Assembly: GCF_000235365.1 (NCBI RefSeq) | Contig: NC_016456.1 | Span: 124,001-188,000, forward strand | DNA length: 64,000 bases | Source: Eremothecium cymbalariae DBVPG#7215 | Lineage: Eukaryota > Ascomycota > Saccharomycetes > Saccharomycetales > Saccharomycetaceae | Reading direction: 5' to 3' | Part shown: one piece after another, positions 1 to 11,447 of the stretch | Layout: each line of letters opens with the position of its first letter | Numbering within the stretch: the first letter of the stretch is position 1 | Position numbers and translations under genes: made by a program | The notes under the pieces: generated by a model | What the model saw: the letters and a program-made list of their open reading frames with translations, nothing else | What the model was told of the DNA's origin: nothing | Databases searched by the model: none

Positions 1-757
<757 letters not shown>

Positions 758-1460
758 TTGCGTCTGAATTCTAGTTGCTTTGTTTTGAAAGCTGCTATAT
801 ATACAGGTGTTACAAGTTAAATAAAGTGGTTTTGTTGGTCACTCAAAAAAATTTTTGACTACGGAAGCTAACTTCGGAAAACCAGGCTGAAGACTCTGAG
901 TTTAGTCAGGTAGGGTAACCTCTTCGCCGTGAACAAAAGCATGGTGACTATAACTGGTACAGAGGAATTCCACCGACGTTCGATGGATGCAGTGGACTGT
1001 TACGGTGGTCTGTAGGGAGAGGTCACTCTGGTGCAGCTCTGAGTGCATTGGCTGATGCAAAGAGACTCCGGTTGGGCCGCTATAAAGTCCGCTCTGTCCG
1101 AAGGGCGCTGCCACTTCGAACACACATGCATCATGGCAATTGCAGAGCAGTGGTTTCAAAATGTTTTCGATATTGATCGGGGGTATCGTTACTTATTTTC
1201 TATAGAGTTAGCGAGTGGTGGGCATTCTATAGAGTGGGGGTTAGTAGTGGGGATACTCGGCAAAACCGCCAGGGTATATGTATACTATCCCCTTGCAGAC
1301 CCTGGGTAATCGACGGTTCCGGAGTGGAGAAGAACGACGATACCGTATATTTAAAGCGGTCTGTGTGTCGGACGAACCAGAAGCGAAAGACCATATTTAA
1401 GGATGTGCTTAGTTTCTTTACAGTTTAGGGGCGGGAGGTGAGGTAATCGTAAGAAAGCGA
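758..1460. other. Intergenic: ARF1 promoter and 3' flank of the Arf-like gene
   Basis: This spacer lies between the inferred 5'UTR intron of ARF1 and the stop of the Arf-like gene. It holds a TATATATA box at 793-800 suited to ARF1. Short open frames on both strands show no recognisable protein features. No tRNA or snoRNA signature was recognised. Confidence 0.5.
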
Positions 1461-2084
1461 TCAGACGCCACGTTCTCCTTGAATTATACTATGCCTCGCA
1501 TGGCCATGGAGGCAACCGCGGGTTTCGATGCGGCCTGCCTGCTTGTTGGTGTCCGAGTATGAACGTACGCCCTCCAGGACTTTTGTGAGCCACTCGAGTC
1601 CTTCATACACCCCTTCCCCTGAAGCCGCAGACACAGCCCTCAGATGCCAGGGCCTTGTCAGGCCCTGGCCAAGACCAAGCTGTTCGCAGACCTCGCTGTC
1701 GGAAAGCGCCCCTGCCAAATCGGTCTTGTTCGACAGCACCAGAAGCGGCTCGTCCTCTATTGTAGGGTTGGACAACAGTTTCCACAACTCTTCCTTGGAT
1801 CCTTTCAAGCTCTCGCCATCCGTCGCATCGACAATAAATATCAGTGCCCTGCAGTTCTTGTAATAGTCCCCAATGAAAATTGACCGGCTCAGCCCATGGC
1901 ATGGGTCCCAAGACGCCAGCACGACATTCTTATACTCTACCAGCTCAACTGGCAACCCGATCACAGGCCCACAATCACACACGTTCCCAAGACCCAGCTG
2001 ATGGAGCAGCGTCGTCTTGCCCGAGCTGTGGATCCCCAGCAGTAATATTGTCACGGTATTTCCCCAGCTGCCAACCTGCTTCAT
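1461..2084 (-). CDS. Divergent Arf-like protein with altered switch residues
   Basis: 207 residues; Arf-fold GTPase related to Arf1 but not a recognised orthologue of any S. cerevisiae gene. Conserved: P-loop GIHSSGKT (17-24), NKTD (119-122), SAASGEG (152-158), and the Arf-typical ending VYEGLEWL (159-166). Altered: there is no Gly2 (protein starts MKQ), the switch I threonine is replaced (PVIGLPVE where Arf1 has PTIGFNVE), and switch II WDVGGQ is WDPCHG (59-64), so both glycines and the catalytic Gln are gone. A 35-residue tail follows the normal Arf end. The gene is visibly richer in G+C than its neighbours. A TATATATAA element lies at 2252-2260 upstream. It sits in tandem with ARF1, so a duplicated and decayed or repurposed copy is likely; GTP hydrolysis and myristoylation are predicted to be absent. 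The intact frame argues against a dead pseudogene. Confidence 0.75.
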   Translation of the reverse strand: MKQVGSWGNTVTILLLGIHSSGKTTLLHQLGLGNVCDCGPVIGLPVELVEYKNVVLASWDPCHGLSRSIFIGDYYKNCRALIFIVDATDGESLKGSKEELWKLLSNPTIEDEPLLVLSNKTDLAGALSDSEVCEQLGLGQGLTRPWHLRAVSAASGEGVYEGLEWLTKVLEGVRSYSDTNKQAGRIETRGCLHGHARHSIIQGERGV

Positions 2085-3202
2085 GGTATATTATTGATAT
2101 TATGTCTTTTTTCCGAACCTTACCTTTCAATCAGTTCAATTATTTCTGAGAAGCCTCTGAAAGGAAACCAAATACTGTAAATATCCAAATGTTCCTGCTC
2201 CTCTCTACACAAACCACACACACCCTTCAAGAATTTGTTACTGGTCGCATGTATATATAAAATTTCTAACCACACCCTACAAAGATTTCCTTGCTGTGAT
2301 GATCTTCATCCGCATTCCCGATTTTGCTACAAGCTTTCCGCACAACACTCGTCATATAAAACCCCTTCACCGTAATGGAACTCCACAACTCCACACCAAG
2401 ATAATGACCATCCGGTTCTGATTTGAAGGCCTTGCTACTATTCCATTGAATTTATGTGTAATCCAATTAAATATCCTATTTTGGGTGAAATTTAACGGGA
2501 TCGTCAGTCCCCAGGGTAAAAAACCTTGGGACTTCTTCGAGCATTGCACAGGCAACGAAGAATTTTCGAAGAAGACGGAGAGAAGAAGACCTAGCCATTG
2601 TAAGTAAGGCTGTGTCTACTACGTATATATGCATGATTTACGTAACCCGGTGAATGAAGCACCTAAATTTGGAAAAAAATTAATGCAATTAGCTTAATTA
2701 GGAATATCTACTTCCTAATATATTGCTTATCAGTTTTTTGGTTTCATGAAGAATTGTTCGAAAAACGAAAAGAGAGGAAAGATTACGTCTGCCGTAATAC
2801 TCAGGAGCACGTGGAATTTGTCTGCATAGTTGTATGATTCCATCATCCCGAAGGAAATTTTTTCAACGTGTAAATGTTGTAATTCCGCAATCTATGCAGG
2901 AATAATAGAAGGTTTTGGGATGGAAATAACGTCTACACGGTATCTAAAGTATCTACCGAGAATGTGAAACTCAGAACAAGATGGGCCGGGGTCAGCCAAG
3001 TTGCTTATCAACGTCGTAGTCTGAATGTAGTATATGGTAGCCTGATTTGTCGGATGATCCAGTATATGTCATGGAAACCATTGTTGTAGCAAACCCCAAG
3101 AAGGAAGAGGGACTCATATTATGGCATCAGCAGGGCCGGAAAGAAGGAATTGTATCCAGATAAAGACCACTCGGATGGAAGGTCGGCTTCAGAAGGATGC
3201 TA

Positions 3203-3290
3203 TGTGTATAAAAATATATAATATGCAATGTGTGCATACAATATATATATGTACATGTATATATGTATGTATATATTATGTATGAGCTAT
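3203..3290. repeat. TA/TATG-rich microsatellite
   Basis: Alternating purine-pyrimidine low-complexity DNA made of TATA, TGTATA and ATGTATG units, between NUS1 and the Arf-like gene. Confidence 0.6.
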
Positions 3291-3346
3291 TGAAACAAGC
3301 AAAGGGCCGCGGGATGATGAAATTTTGGAAGTTGGAAGCATGAGCG

Positions 3347-3407
3347 GGTCAGTTCTCTTCTGTTTTGGTCAGTTCTGCTCAGTTTGGTCCAGTTCTGGTC
3401 AGTCCGG
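3347..3407. repeat. Cluster of GGTCAG/GCTCAG/GGTCCAG direct repeats
   Basis: Imperfect direct repeats with the core GGTCAGTTCT begin at 3347, 3367, 3377 (GCTCAGTTT), 3386 (GGTCCAGTTCT) and 3397 (GGTCAGTCC). Spacing is close to 10 or 20 bases. It may be simple slippage or a factor-binding array; function is unknown. Confidence 0.5.
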
Positions 3408-3531
3408 TTGGGTACTCACTTGGGCAAGTAGATATGATGATTATTTATCGTTTTGTAGATTCTATAGCAGGGAGTTCATTGTTGCGATTGCTTTCAGTAG
3501 GCAGAAGTAGATACGAATGGGGAAAGGTATT

Positions 3532-4566
3532 TTATTTCCCTAAGTTGACTTTGCATGTGGAATAATGTATCAAGCCTCTGATGAAGACGGAGTACATGAC
3601 TTCGTCATTATCTTCCTCCCAGTAGAATTCCGTCAAACGTATTTGCCATGGAGGATAGCCTTGTAAGTCTAAATGGGGGCCGAAGTAGACCAAGAGGTCT
3701 GGTTCGGCACCTACTAACTGCGTTAATTCGGTATCCACTAATTTCATAGTGATATCTTCCAACCTTAAATCACCCGCTTTGCATAAATCAGCCATCGCCT
3801 TGGTTAGGTCCACGATGGTTTCCCGACCGTCCCTGACGGAGAGTAAAGTGATTTCTATGGCGACCTTTTTGTGCTTGCCTTTTTCTACATACTCTTCGGT
3901 TTTTCCGGGTGCATTAAAATATACGTTGTTAAGGTGAGGGATCCTAATGGCAAACCTGGGAACGTTCGCCGGACCGTAATACTTGGCAAGCTTGTCGTGG
4001 ATAGCCTGCCTAAATTTATGAACATTGCGTTTTAGTACACCGTCGTAATCGTATAAAGATAGGTGCTTAATACCAGCTGACACCGTCCAACAAACAACAT
4101 TACTTCCATCGTTTATTAGCCCATTAACGCCACCACCCACTTCACCTTCAGATTTGTATTCTAAGATAGATGCAAGACGCTTTGGTATCTTTTGTAGTTT
4201 CAACACATCTTGTCTAATCAATTGTGGGGTATTCGACGGTGAGTATGCCAGGTTAAGTAATTTGATCTTTATCCTATTGTATTGGTACCGGAAATATCTG
4301 TAGCAGGCATACAACATGTACATACAAATCAACAGCGTCTTGTAAAAGAGAAACTGAACCCCACCAACCTTCACATCAGCCAAAGTGGACGACTTAAGCT
4401 TCTTATTGATCTCTTCATTCGAAGTAGGCGTGGTTAAAGTATATTCTGCTATCCTCTTCAAGTCCTTTAGAGATGGTTGACACGGGTTCGGTGATAGACA
4501 ATCAGGTGGCGGAATACGACTATATTTGGTGTCTTTGGTGTCAAAGCATGAGGAATAAGAATCCAT
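3532..4566 (-). CDS. NUS1: Nus1, subunit of dehydrodolichyl diphosphate synthase
   Basis: 344 residues. Nus1 is the non-catalytic partner of the cis-prenyltransferases Rer2/Srt1 at the ER, needed to make dolichol for glycosylation. After a variable N-terminus there is one hydrophobic segment at about residues 70-90 (FLFYKTLLICMYMLYACYRY), then the family's conserved core: TPQLIRQDV, the segment VCWTVSAGIKHLSLYDYDG, RDGRETIVDLTKAMADLC, and DLLVYFGPHLDLQGYPPW. The C-terminus ends CKVNLGK; S. cerevisiae Nus1 has the same N-x-G form at the site where other members have RxG. Gene order with ARF1 and SNF3 agrees with YDL193W. A TACTAAC-like string upstream was judged to be chance. Confidence 0.95.
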   Translation of the reverse strand: MDSYSSCFDTKDTKYSRIPPPDCLSPNPCQPSLKDLKRIAEYTLTTPTSNEEINKKLKSSTLADVKVGGVQFLFYKTLLICMYMLYACYRYFRYQYNRIKIKLLNLAYSPSNTPQLIRQDVLKLQKIPKRLASILEYKSEGEVGGGVNGLINDGSNVVCWTVSAGIKHLSLYDYDGVLKRNVHKFRQAIHDKLAKYYGPANVPRFAIRIPHLNNVYFNAPGKTEEYVEKGKHKKVAIEITLLSVRDGRETIVDLTKAMADLCKAGDLRLEDITMKLVDTELTQLVGAEPDLLVYFGPHLDLQGYPPWQIRLTEFYWEEDNDEVMYSVFIRGLIHYSTCKVNLGK

Positions 4567-5040
4567 AACTTTTTTGTGACCTTGCTCATCGTTCGTTATA
4601 TATATACAATATCAGCAACGTCCTGTAAAATCGCTCCAGAGGATATGTTGCCTATGTTTACCATTTCTATTAAGCTTAGAAGGCTTTTATTCTGTGCTTT
4701 TTCATGCCAACTTTTACACAAAGCGGAATGCGTTCCGTAATTCTCATCCGTGAAAATACTAACAAAACGCCTATATAAGAATCAGTTGAATAAACACTAA
4801 AAGTGTGTTTATATAGTTAGTAGATTGATATTTAATAATTAGATTGATTCTCTTACTCAGTAAATTGTGCGCAAAAACTTTTCTGCGAACAATTTGCACA
4901 CTGAAGAATGAAACAAGTGTCTACAGCGTTATATATTAAAAGTGGATGGCGCAAATGTTCTCGTGAACCTTTCTTTTTAAGAAGAAGTGTTCCGTCTTTA
5001 ACATTATATTAATCTGACGATTATTTATTCCCTTGAATCA
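4567..5040. other. Intergenic between SNF3 and NUS1
   Basis: 474 bases of AT-rich DNA serving as NUS1 promoter and SNF3 3' flank. TACTAAC strings occur on both strands (plus 4757-4763, minus 4822-4816), but no GTATGT donor is found to pair with the minus one. No RNA gene was seen. Confidence 0.5.
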
Positions 5041-7173
5041 TCAGCATGCGCTTTTGTTTACTAACTGTGACATGTATGCATTTATGCTTTGGGATGCAGG
5101 GTCTGTGCCTCTGTGAAGACCAGTCATATGATTCATATCACTGTCTTGTTCATCTTCACTGAACTCTGTTACCACAGATGGGGGAGAACGATGATAAGTG
5201 GCTAGTCCGAGACCGTTTCCCAAGTCCATGTATGCTTGTAGTGCAGAAGATGACACCGAACCATCGAATTTGGTATCAGCCGAGCTAGACTGATAACGAT
5301 CGCCACTTGCTGTTATATTGCGACCAGTTAGGTATTGTACCGTACATTGGCTGGTGCTCTGTGTAATGGAGTGTTTGGTGGTAATACCCGCTGAACTCTT
5401 ACTCAGGCGGTATTGGCTGGGCGAAACTTTGATTTCACTATTCCAGGTATATGATGAGAAACTGTTCGGGCATAAACGATAAAGGTCGTCGATTTCCTCT
5501 AGAGTTAGACCGCTAGTTTCATATACAGTTAGGTAAACCACCAAAACACCGATTGCGTTTAGGCTACCCCAGATGAAGAAGATCTTGGTACCCAAAGTTG
5601 ATGTATGTGAGCCGGTATCGATTAAATAAGGCGTTATTAAGGCACACACAAAATTTACCAGCCAATTTGACGCAGCACATATAGCAGCACATTTAGATCT
5701 AACTCCTAATGGATACATTTCTGCAGAAATTACCCATACAACACCACCCCATGTAGCCGAAAATGATGCAATAAAGAAACAAACGAATACAACCATAACC
5801 TTGTTAGCTACCACAGAATTTGTAGAGCAGCCTACGATTGCAATAATAAAATTTGATATCGCCATACTGACACCTCCAAATAGCAGCAGCTTTCTTCTGC
5901 CAACATATTCAACTAAAAAAAGCCCCGGTACATTGAAAGCCACGTTCACTGCATATGTGACAAACGACACTAAGTAACTTTTGCCTATACCTGTTCTGCT
6001 AAAGAAATTAACTCCATAATAAAAAATGAAATTAATGCCCGATAGCTGCTGAAACGCTTGTATTAGGATACCAGTTAGCATCCTTAATTGCTGCTTTGAA
6101 CGGCTTTTACTTGTCTTGAAGCAATCCAAATACGAGAATGACCCTAGTGACATTTCATAGTCATAATTTGCCTTTATTTCTACCAGCTCTTCTAACAATC
6201 CAGGATCATCCTCTGGAACGCTTCTTAAGAATGCCAGTGATTTGGCAGCCTTGTCTAACTGATCTTTTAAAACATAATACCTTGGGCTTTCAGGTAAAAG
6301 TAGCATACCGGTCCCAAGAAAGAAACACCATACAAATTGCAACGCGATTGGAATTCTATATGATGAAGAATCATTCCTGAAATGTGTTCCTTGAGAAACT
6401 GCGCTAGAAAGAAGAAGCCCCCAGGTTATTGCCCACTGATAAGTACAAATAATACCACCACGTAACCATTTGCAAACCGTTTCTCCTTGATATAGGGGAA
6501 CAGCAGCGGAAATAAGTCCAACCGCTACACCAGAGCATACCCTACCAATAACTAGCAACTTCAACTCATGAGCAGCAACCTGCAATGCAGTCCCCACAGT
6601 AAAAACGAAAAAAGTGCTAAATATTATCGTTGATTTTCTACCATAAGTGTCGGCAAGTAGCGGTGCGCCAAGAGCTCCAAAGAATGTCCCCAAAGACAAA
6701 AAGGATACTAAAATCGACATCTCTCTCGCTGTAAATTGACCAGCATGCGTAGAAAAGTGCGTCTTAACATAATCCATTTCCGTAATACTATTAATAAGTC
6801 CCGTGTCATACCCGTATAGAAAACCTCCCGTTGCAACAAAAATACCAACTACAAATGACATCCTATTAGAATGCACGGTTAAAACATTCGGATTATCCAC
6901 AGAATGGAGATCCTCCACATCATTGTGGTTCTTAATATGCGATGAATCCAAAACAGCCTCCCCCTCACTAATCGTACAACCACCTTGAATAGAAGATTTA
7001 ATATCAGTATCCACTCGATACGCCTGATCGGATATCGTATCCTCTTCTACAGGACTCACTTGATGTGCCAGCGACAATCCTCTCAATATCTTACGTAAAA
7101 ATGGAACTTTCCCAAAACTAAGTGGCATCCAGCTGATCAGCCTATGCTTCGTGGCGTGATTACGTTCAACCAT
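5041..7173 (-). CDS. SNF3: Snf3/Rgt2-type high- and low-glucose sensor
   Basis: 710 residues, a hexose-transporter-like plasma-membrane receptor (Snf3 and Rgt2 in S. cerevisiae, Rag4 in Kluyveromyces lactis). A cytosolic N-terminus of about 100 residues precedes twelve hydrophobic segments carrying sugar-porter signatures: [42 protein letters not shown] and the [10 protein letters not shown] loop. A cytosolic tail of about 150 residues follows. The tail bears the sensor-specific motif [10 protein letters not shown] near residue 646, found in Snf3/Rgt2 tails and absent from transporters; it appears once here. The tail is the part that signals through Std1/Mth1 and casein kinase to the repressor Rgt1. 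One copy between NUS1 and SEC31 fits YDL194W and a pre-duplication genome. Confidence 0.94.
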   Translation of the reverse strand: MVERNHATKHRLISWMPLSFGKVPFLRKILRGLSLAHQVSPVEEDTISDQAYRVDTDIKSSIQGGCTISEGEAVLDSSHIKNHNDVEDLHSVDNPNVLTVHSNRMSFVVGIFVATGGFLYGYDTGLINSITEMDYVKTHFSTHAGQFTAREMSILVSFLSLGTFFGALGAPLLADTYGRKSTIIFSTFFVFTVGTALQVAAHELKLLVIGRVCSGVAVGLISAAVPLYQGETVCKWLRGGIICTYQWAITWGLLLSSAVSQGTHFRNDSSSYRIPIALQFVWCFFLGTGMLLLPESPRYYVLKDQLDKAAKSLAFLRSVPEDDPGLLEELVEIKANYDYEMSLGSFSYLDCFKTSKSRSKQQLRMLTGILIQAFQQLSGINFIFYYGVNFFSRTGIGKSYLVSFVTYAVNVAFNVPGLFLVEYVGRRKLLLFGGVSMAISNFIIAIVGCSTNSVVANKVMVVFVCFFIASFSATWGGVVWVISAEMYPLGVRSKCAAICAASNWLVNFVCALITPYLIDTGSHTSTLGTKIFFIWGSLNAIGVLVVYLTVYETSGLTLEEIDDLYRLCPNSFSSYTWNSEIKVSPSQYRLSKSSAGITTKHSITQSTSQCTVQYLTGRNITASGDRYQSSSADTKFDGSVSSSALQAYMDLGNGLGLATYHRSPPSVVTEFSEDEQDSDMNHMTGLHRGTDPASQSINAYMSQLVNKSAC

Positions 7174-7760
7174 GTATCTTTTACTAGATATGAGACAATC
7201 CTAATTAGCTAAATGTCGTAACCTTGAACACTATTCTGCATGTTCTTGTGCTTATCGATCATACACTGATCAGGTATCACTTTTTCAATGTTCTCAATTT
7301 AAAAAATGTATAAATCCTATTGAAAACCTCGAATGTATATAGAACAAATAAGCCAACTCTACGAAAACCAGTTTAGTTAGCAGATCTAAATTCACTTCGG
7401 CTCCCAAGATCTATTAGGGTCCCAAATATTGGTGATTCGCTCGTCTAAAAGTTAAACTGCGCAGAAAAAAGAAATACTTAGCCTTCCGTGACTAATCGAA
7501 AGTTAATAATATCTTATTTATATTACTGGTAAGTGCAGATATGTAAACGTTCAAGATGTGTGGGCTGCGGTGACCTAGAGTAGCACAGTACTTTTACACG
7601 ATGGTAGTTGAATATAAGTGGTATGGAAGAGTTGGTGAGTACAGAAAAGCTTAATAAAAATAGTATATTTATAACATGGATTTATAGTACTTCATGATAG
7701 AAGTACAGGTGATAGTTCTAGTTGTAATTATATATAGTACAACAGCCTTAGATGGACAGG
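7174..7760. other. Intergenic between SEC31 and SNF3
   Basis: 587 bases, promoter of SNF3 and 3' flank of SEC31. AT-rich; no clear CGGANNA Rgt1 sites, RNA genes or repeats were recognised. Confidence 0.45.
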
Positions 7761-10700
7761 TCAACCCGAAGTGGCTTCCGCCAAACCTATTAATCTTTTT
7801 ACACCAGTCAACCAATTGCCTGCCTCCTGTGCATGGTTTGTAGCAATATCTACGTGGACAGCCAATGCAGCCGAATAATTGCGTTCCTTCAGAAGTGATA
7901 CTATGTTGTGCAGTTTTTCGATTGTTGGAGGAGACAACAGATCTTGCTTTTCGATGTGTCCGAACAAAATACGTAATCTCTTGTTGCAGTCCTTCAATTG
8001 TTTGTTGTACTCAGCAGGAACCAATGGTGTGACACGGGCTAATTCCTCGGTTAAGAATTCAATTAGGGACTGCTGCTCCGGAGGAACTACGGATGGTTCT
8101 TCTGCAATTGAACCTGGGTCAACAGGAGTGGAAGATAGACCGGGTTGCCTTGATGGTGCGGCAGAGCCATTCGGAGGTTTTTGGATAGAGGTTAACAGTT
8201 CGTTTGCAGAATCGATATTACCGGTTCCGGAAGCAGATTTTCTAGTCTTGGACTTTGGTGGAGGGGCAGGGACACTTTTTGGTGGAGCAGAAACAGTTGA
8301 AGGGGGAGGGCCGTATGGGTTGGGTTGTGCTGTTGTCGCTGAATGGGCTAATGGGGGTGGGGGTGGAGCGTATGGGCTTGCGCTAGACGTTGGTGTGAAT
8401 GATGGAGGGGCATATGGGTTGGTAGGAGGTGAAGCAGGGTTTTTAGAGGTTGCAGGTGGTGCATATGGGTTTACCGGTGCTGCGTTGTTCAGATTGGCTT
8501 GTACCATAGATGGAGTTCTGGAGGTTCTTTGCGGGGGTGGTAATAGAGAGCCTACCACGCTAGTAGCGGATGTAACTCTACTCAAAGGTGGTGGTGGTGG
8601 AACAGCATTTGTAGCAGATCCACCCGTAGATTGCAAACCTTGCCCTGGAGCCACATTCATTGGAGCAGTAGACACAGCTTTGGCTCTAGTGTTCTTCTCC
8701 TTAACAATTTCAGGTAAGTCATTCCAACCATTGTTAGCACTCTTATTCAGGTAAGGCTTTTGTCCAGACAGAACCCGAGAATTTGGATCTAAAGAAGATA
8801 ATGGGGCTTGCTGACTAAGATTTCTGCCCTGATGAGGAGCATCATACATATTGTTTGCACCTGGTGTTGCCGGAATAAAACCTAAATTAGGTGAAGGAGC
8901 ATATGGGTTATTTGTAGAGGGAGCATATGAGTTGCTTGGAGCAGCCAGTTGAGCATGGGTGTTGGCAGGAGTGGTAGTTGAAGGAGATACGGAAGAAGAT
9001 GGGGCATATCTGTTTGAAGGTAGAACATTGGCAGGGTAGGCAGTAGTTGCACCATATGCATTTTGTCTTTGCATTAGTGGTTGCATATTTTGGCCCACCG
9101 CATTTGCACCTGCACCATTGTAAGCTGGCACACGGTCAGCCAACTGGTTTGGTGCAGGAAGGCCTCCTATTGGCATAGAAGTACCAGGAGCAACGGAAGA
9201 ATTCGATCCATATTTAGCCTTCCTAACAGTAGAAGTATTCCCGAACTTTCCAGATGCAATTAGCACACGCTGCTTTTCTGTCTTTACTTGAGGATTATCT
9301 CCAGGCAAATTATCCAAGAATTTCAATGCCAACTCAAAGTCACCACTAAAAGAAGTTAAGTTCACAAACTCTAAAAATTTAGAGATCAACTCATCGTTGG
9401 TAAGTGTTGTGGAAGAAGTATTATTGACATACCTGGAAAGGACTGTAAACCGTTCTACAAATTCGGTCAAGCACTCTATATGCGCTTCATTAAGCGTGCT
9501 CTTTTGAGATCTGAATTTTTCTTCCAATGATGGTAGTTCCCTCAACCAAATGGATGCCACCTTTTCTAATGAATTGCCTGCCAAGTATACCGTCACAGCA
9601 TTTTGTCTTTCCCCCGCTTGTAACAACCTATCACCCAACCTGTTCAAAAACTCGTTCTTGTTTTCGTCCTTTGCATAAGTGTTTATTGCGCTAACAATGT
9701 GTTTCCATTGAGAGACATGTACGTTATCGACTATGTCATCAACCTGCCTCTGTGAAACAGAGTATAACATTCTTGCCAAGGAGGAAGTATTGGCGTATTT
9801 GGAAAAGTATGCGTTTTTAACCTTTTGTTTTAACTCCTCATCCTCAGAATTCAAAGCGATAATTAATGATTCTAATAATAGACCATGTTCTAAGGTGGAA
9901 TTGATAGCCTTTGTCAAATCGCCTTTCAATAAACTTGTGATTATGGCAGGGTTTGAATCGTCTAGTTCGAAAGGGCCATGTGGATCAAAACGCTCAGTCA
10001 AATTACTAAAAAAGTCTTCTTCCCTAGTCTCCGTGGAAAAGTCGACTGTATCATCGCCATCAAAAGTTAAGGACTCCTTCAAATATGTGTCCATTCCATC
10101 CATGGATAAGCTTTCTAACAACGCCCAGTCCTCTTCGTTTGTAGAATCAATTGTTTGGGCCAATCGCTTGTTGATAATAGGAATAAAGTCTTTGGTTTGC
10201 AAGGCTTCATCCAACGAGGAATTCTTGTTAAAGCCTGCAAGATACGGCTTGGTAACGTTAACGCTCCGGCCATCTGAAGAAATGGAAACCAGTTTACCAC
10301 CAAAAGCCCATTGTGCAGCAGGTGATTTATTACCATACCATACTGGTGCCTGTAATTTTGTCACGTTGGGTTTTTCATTTGACTCATTCTGTGATACATT
10401 GTTCCAAAATTCGGTGTCGGACTCCTGCTGCTTAAATGCTGTTTCATCCAGGTCTAATTTATTGGCCAAATTTTGTAACGTCTGTACTTGAACCTTGTTA
10501 TCGAAGGAGGCACTGGCAAACAAATCGGGAGCCTCAGGAGCGAACTTCGTCTTGAAACACCAATTGCCACGAGTTGGGAATTGTGTTAACTTTTGAGCTT
10601 CTTCAGGGTTCCATAGAATACACGTGTTATCGCGGCCACTGGAAATCATGAGTTTGTCATCCTGCTGACACCAGTCCAGCGAAAGAATACCCTTGGAATG

Positions 10701-11447
10701 GCCCTGAGATAAAACTTTTAGAGGCGCATTGGAATTTCTAAGATCCCAAACTAGAATTACAGGCTCGTTGTCATTGCCCGTAGCAGTAGCGACCTTCGTA
10801 GAGTTGCTAGGGTGCCACTCCACCACAGACAGCTGGTTCTTCAGCCCAGAAGTAGGTGATGTATAACTTAGATGAATCACTTCCTTTTTGGCCTTCAAGT
10901 CCCAAATTGACGCAAACCCTGAAGACCCGGCAGACGCAAATACATGTGCCAACGTCTGGTTCCACGCAAGCGATTGCACCTCTTCAATCGGAGTCATCGC
11001 AACACCAGGCCCAAACGGACTGTAACCCTGCGTTGCAATCTTGTTCGTATCCCACACATAGATCTCACCTTGGCTGCCCCCAGATACCAACACATTACTC
11101 TGTTTCGCATTGAACCGTAACGTCTGTACCGCAGTCGTATGCTTTTTGACCTTCGCCACAGACCGCAATTCCTCAGGTTTAAAGAACTCCACAACCCCAT
11201 TGTCTAAAGCCCCTGCTAAAATACTCCCGTCTTTGCTCCACTCTAAATCATTGAACTTCGCATCAGCAACAATCATCCCCTGGGGGGTCCTTGCGTCCCT
11301 GGAAAGCACCGACCATAACTCAAGAGTAGATGCACTAGAAAAATCTGCATCTACCGTCCCTGACGCCGTACCCGTAGCCAACAACGGCACCTTATCATTA
11401 GACCAGGCAAACGTAGCTGTACGGGGATACTCAACTAGCTTAACCAT
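7761..11447 (-). CDS. SEC31: Sec31, COPII outer-coat subunit
   Basis: 1228 residues; S. cerevisiae Sec31 has 1273. With Sec13 it forms the outer cage of COPII vesicles leaving the ER and stimulates Sar1. The N-terminus (about 1-340) is a WD40 propeller with repeats such as GGSQGEIYVWD, ASIWDLKAKKEV and SSGRDNTCILWNP. An alpha-solenoid segment follows (about 450-760), then a long proline-rich region (about 770-1100) with repeated PYAPP and PPPPP segments that contacts Sec23, and a conserved C-terminal helical domain (about 1110-1228). Synteny with SNF3 matches YDL195W. Long open frames on the opposite strand are composition shadows of this gene. Confidence 0.96.
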   Translation of the reverse strand: MVKLVEYPRTATFAWSNDKVPLLATGTASGTVDADFSSASTLELWSVLSRDARTPQGMIVADAKFNDLEWSKDGSILAGALDNGVVEFFKPEELRSVAKVKKHTTAVQTLRFNAKQSNVLVSGGSQGEIYVWDTNKIATQGYSPFGPGVAMTPIEEVQSLAWNQTLAHVFASAGSSGFASIWDLKAKKEVIHLSYTSPTSGLKNQLSVVEWHPSNSTKVATATGNDNEPVILVWDLRNSNAPLKVLSQGHSKGILSLDWCQQDDKLMISSGRDNTCILWNPEEAQKLTQFPTRGNWCFKTKFAPEAPDLFASASFDNKVQVQTLQNLANKLDLDETAFKQQESDTEFWNNVSQNESNEKPNVTKLQAPVWYGNKSPAAQWAFGGKLVSISSDGRSVNVTKPYLAGFNKNSSLDEALQTKDFIPIINKRLAQTIDSTNEEDWALLESLSMDGMDTYLKESLTFDGDDTVDFSTETREEDFFSNLTERFDPHGPFELDDSNPAIITSLLKGDLTKAINSTLEHGLLLESLIIALNSEDEELKQKVKNAYFSKYANTSSLARMLYSVSQRQVDDIVDNVHVSQWKHIVSAINTYAKDENKNEFLNRLGDRLLQAGERQNAVTVYLAGNSLEKVASIWLRELPSLEEKFRSQKSTLNEAHIECLTEFVERFTVLSRYVNNTSSTTLTNDELISKFLEFVNLTSFSGDFELALKFLDNLPGDNPQVKTEKQRVLIASGKFGNTSTVRKAKYGSNSSVAPGTSMPIGGLPAPNQLADRVPAYNGAGANAVGQNMQPLMQRQNAYGATTAYPANVLPSNRYAPSSSVSPSTTTPANTHAQLAAPSNSYAPSTNNPYAPSPNLGFIPATPGANNMYDAPHQGRNLSQQAPLSSLDPNSRVLSGQKPYLNKSANNGWNDLPEIVKEKNTRAKAVSTAPMNVAPGQGLQSTGGSATNAVPPPPPLSRVTSATSVVGSLLPPPQRTSRTPSMVQANLNNAAPVNPYAPPATSKNPASPPTNPYAPPSFTPTSSASPYAPPPPPLAHSATTAQPNPYGPPPSTVSAPPKSVPAPPPKSKTRKSASGTGNIDSANELLTSIQKPPNGSAAPSRQPGLSSTPVDPGSIAEEPSVVPPEQQSLIEFLTEELARVTPLVPAEYNKQLKDCNKRLRILFGHIEKQDLLSPPTIEKLHNIVSLLKERNYSAALAVHVDIATNHAQEAGNWLTGVKRLIGLAEATSG

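Larger units (their letters stand above)
2085..3531. other. Intergenic, 1.4 kb: Arf-like promoter and NUS1 3' flank
   Basis: AT-rich spacer. It contains a TATATATAA element at 2252-2260, a TA-rich microsatellite near 3203-3290 and a cluster of GGTCAG-type repeats at 3347-3407. Short open frames have no recognisable features. No RNA gene was recognised. Confidence 0.5.

Noticed and set aside
1240..1246. Second TACTAAC (minus strand) upstream of ARF1
   Set aside because: The only donor-like sequence (GTACGT) lies inside the Arf-like gene, and the nearer signals at 234-757 give a complete intron.
2296..2420. GTGATGA and a downstream CTGA as a box C/D snoRNA
   Set aside because: The distance is long, and the flanks do not form a terminal stem.
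4797..4822. TACTAAC branch-like string with a TTTTAG acceptor upstream of NUS1 (minus strand)
   Set aside because: No GTATGT-type donor is present upstream in the spacer, and NUS1 has a complete start without splicing.
7879..8754. 291-codon plus-strand frame opposite SEC31
   Set aside because: It is antisense to the proline-rich region of SEC31, whose composition removes stops on the other strand.
9733..10491. 252-codon plus-strand frame opposite SEC31
   Set aside because: Antisense shadow with no recognisable domain.
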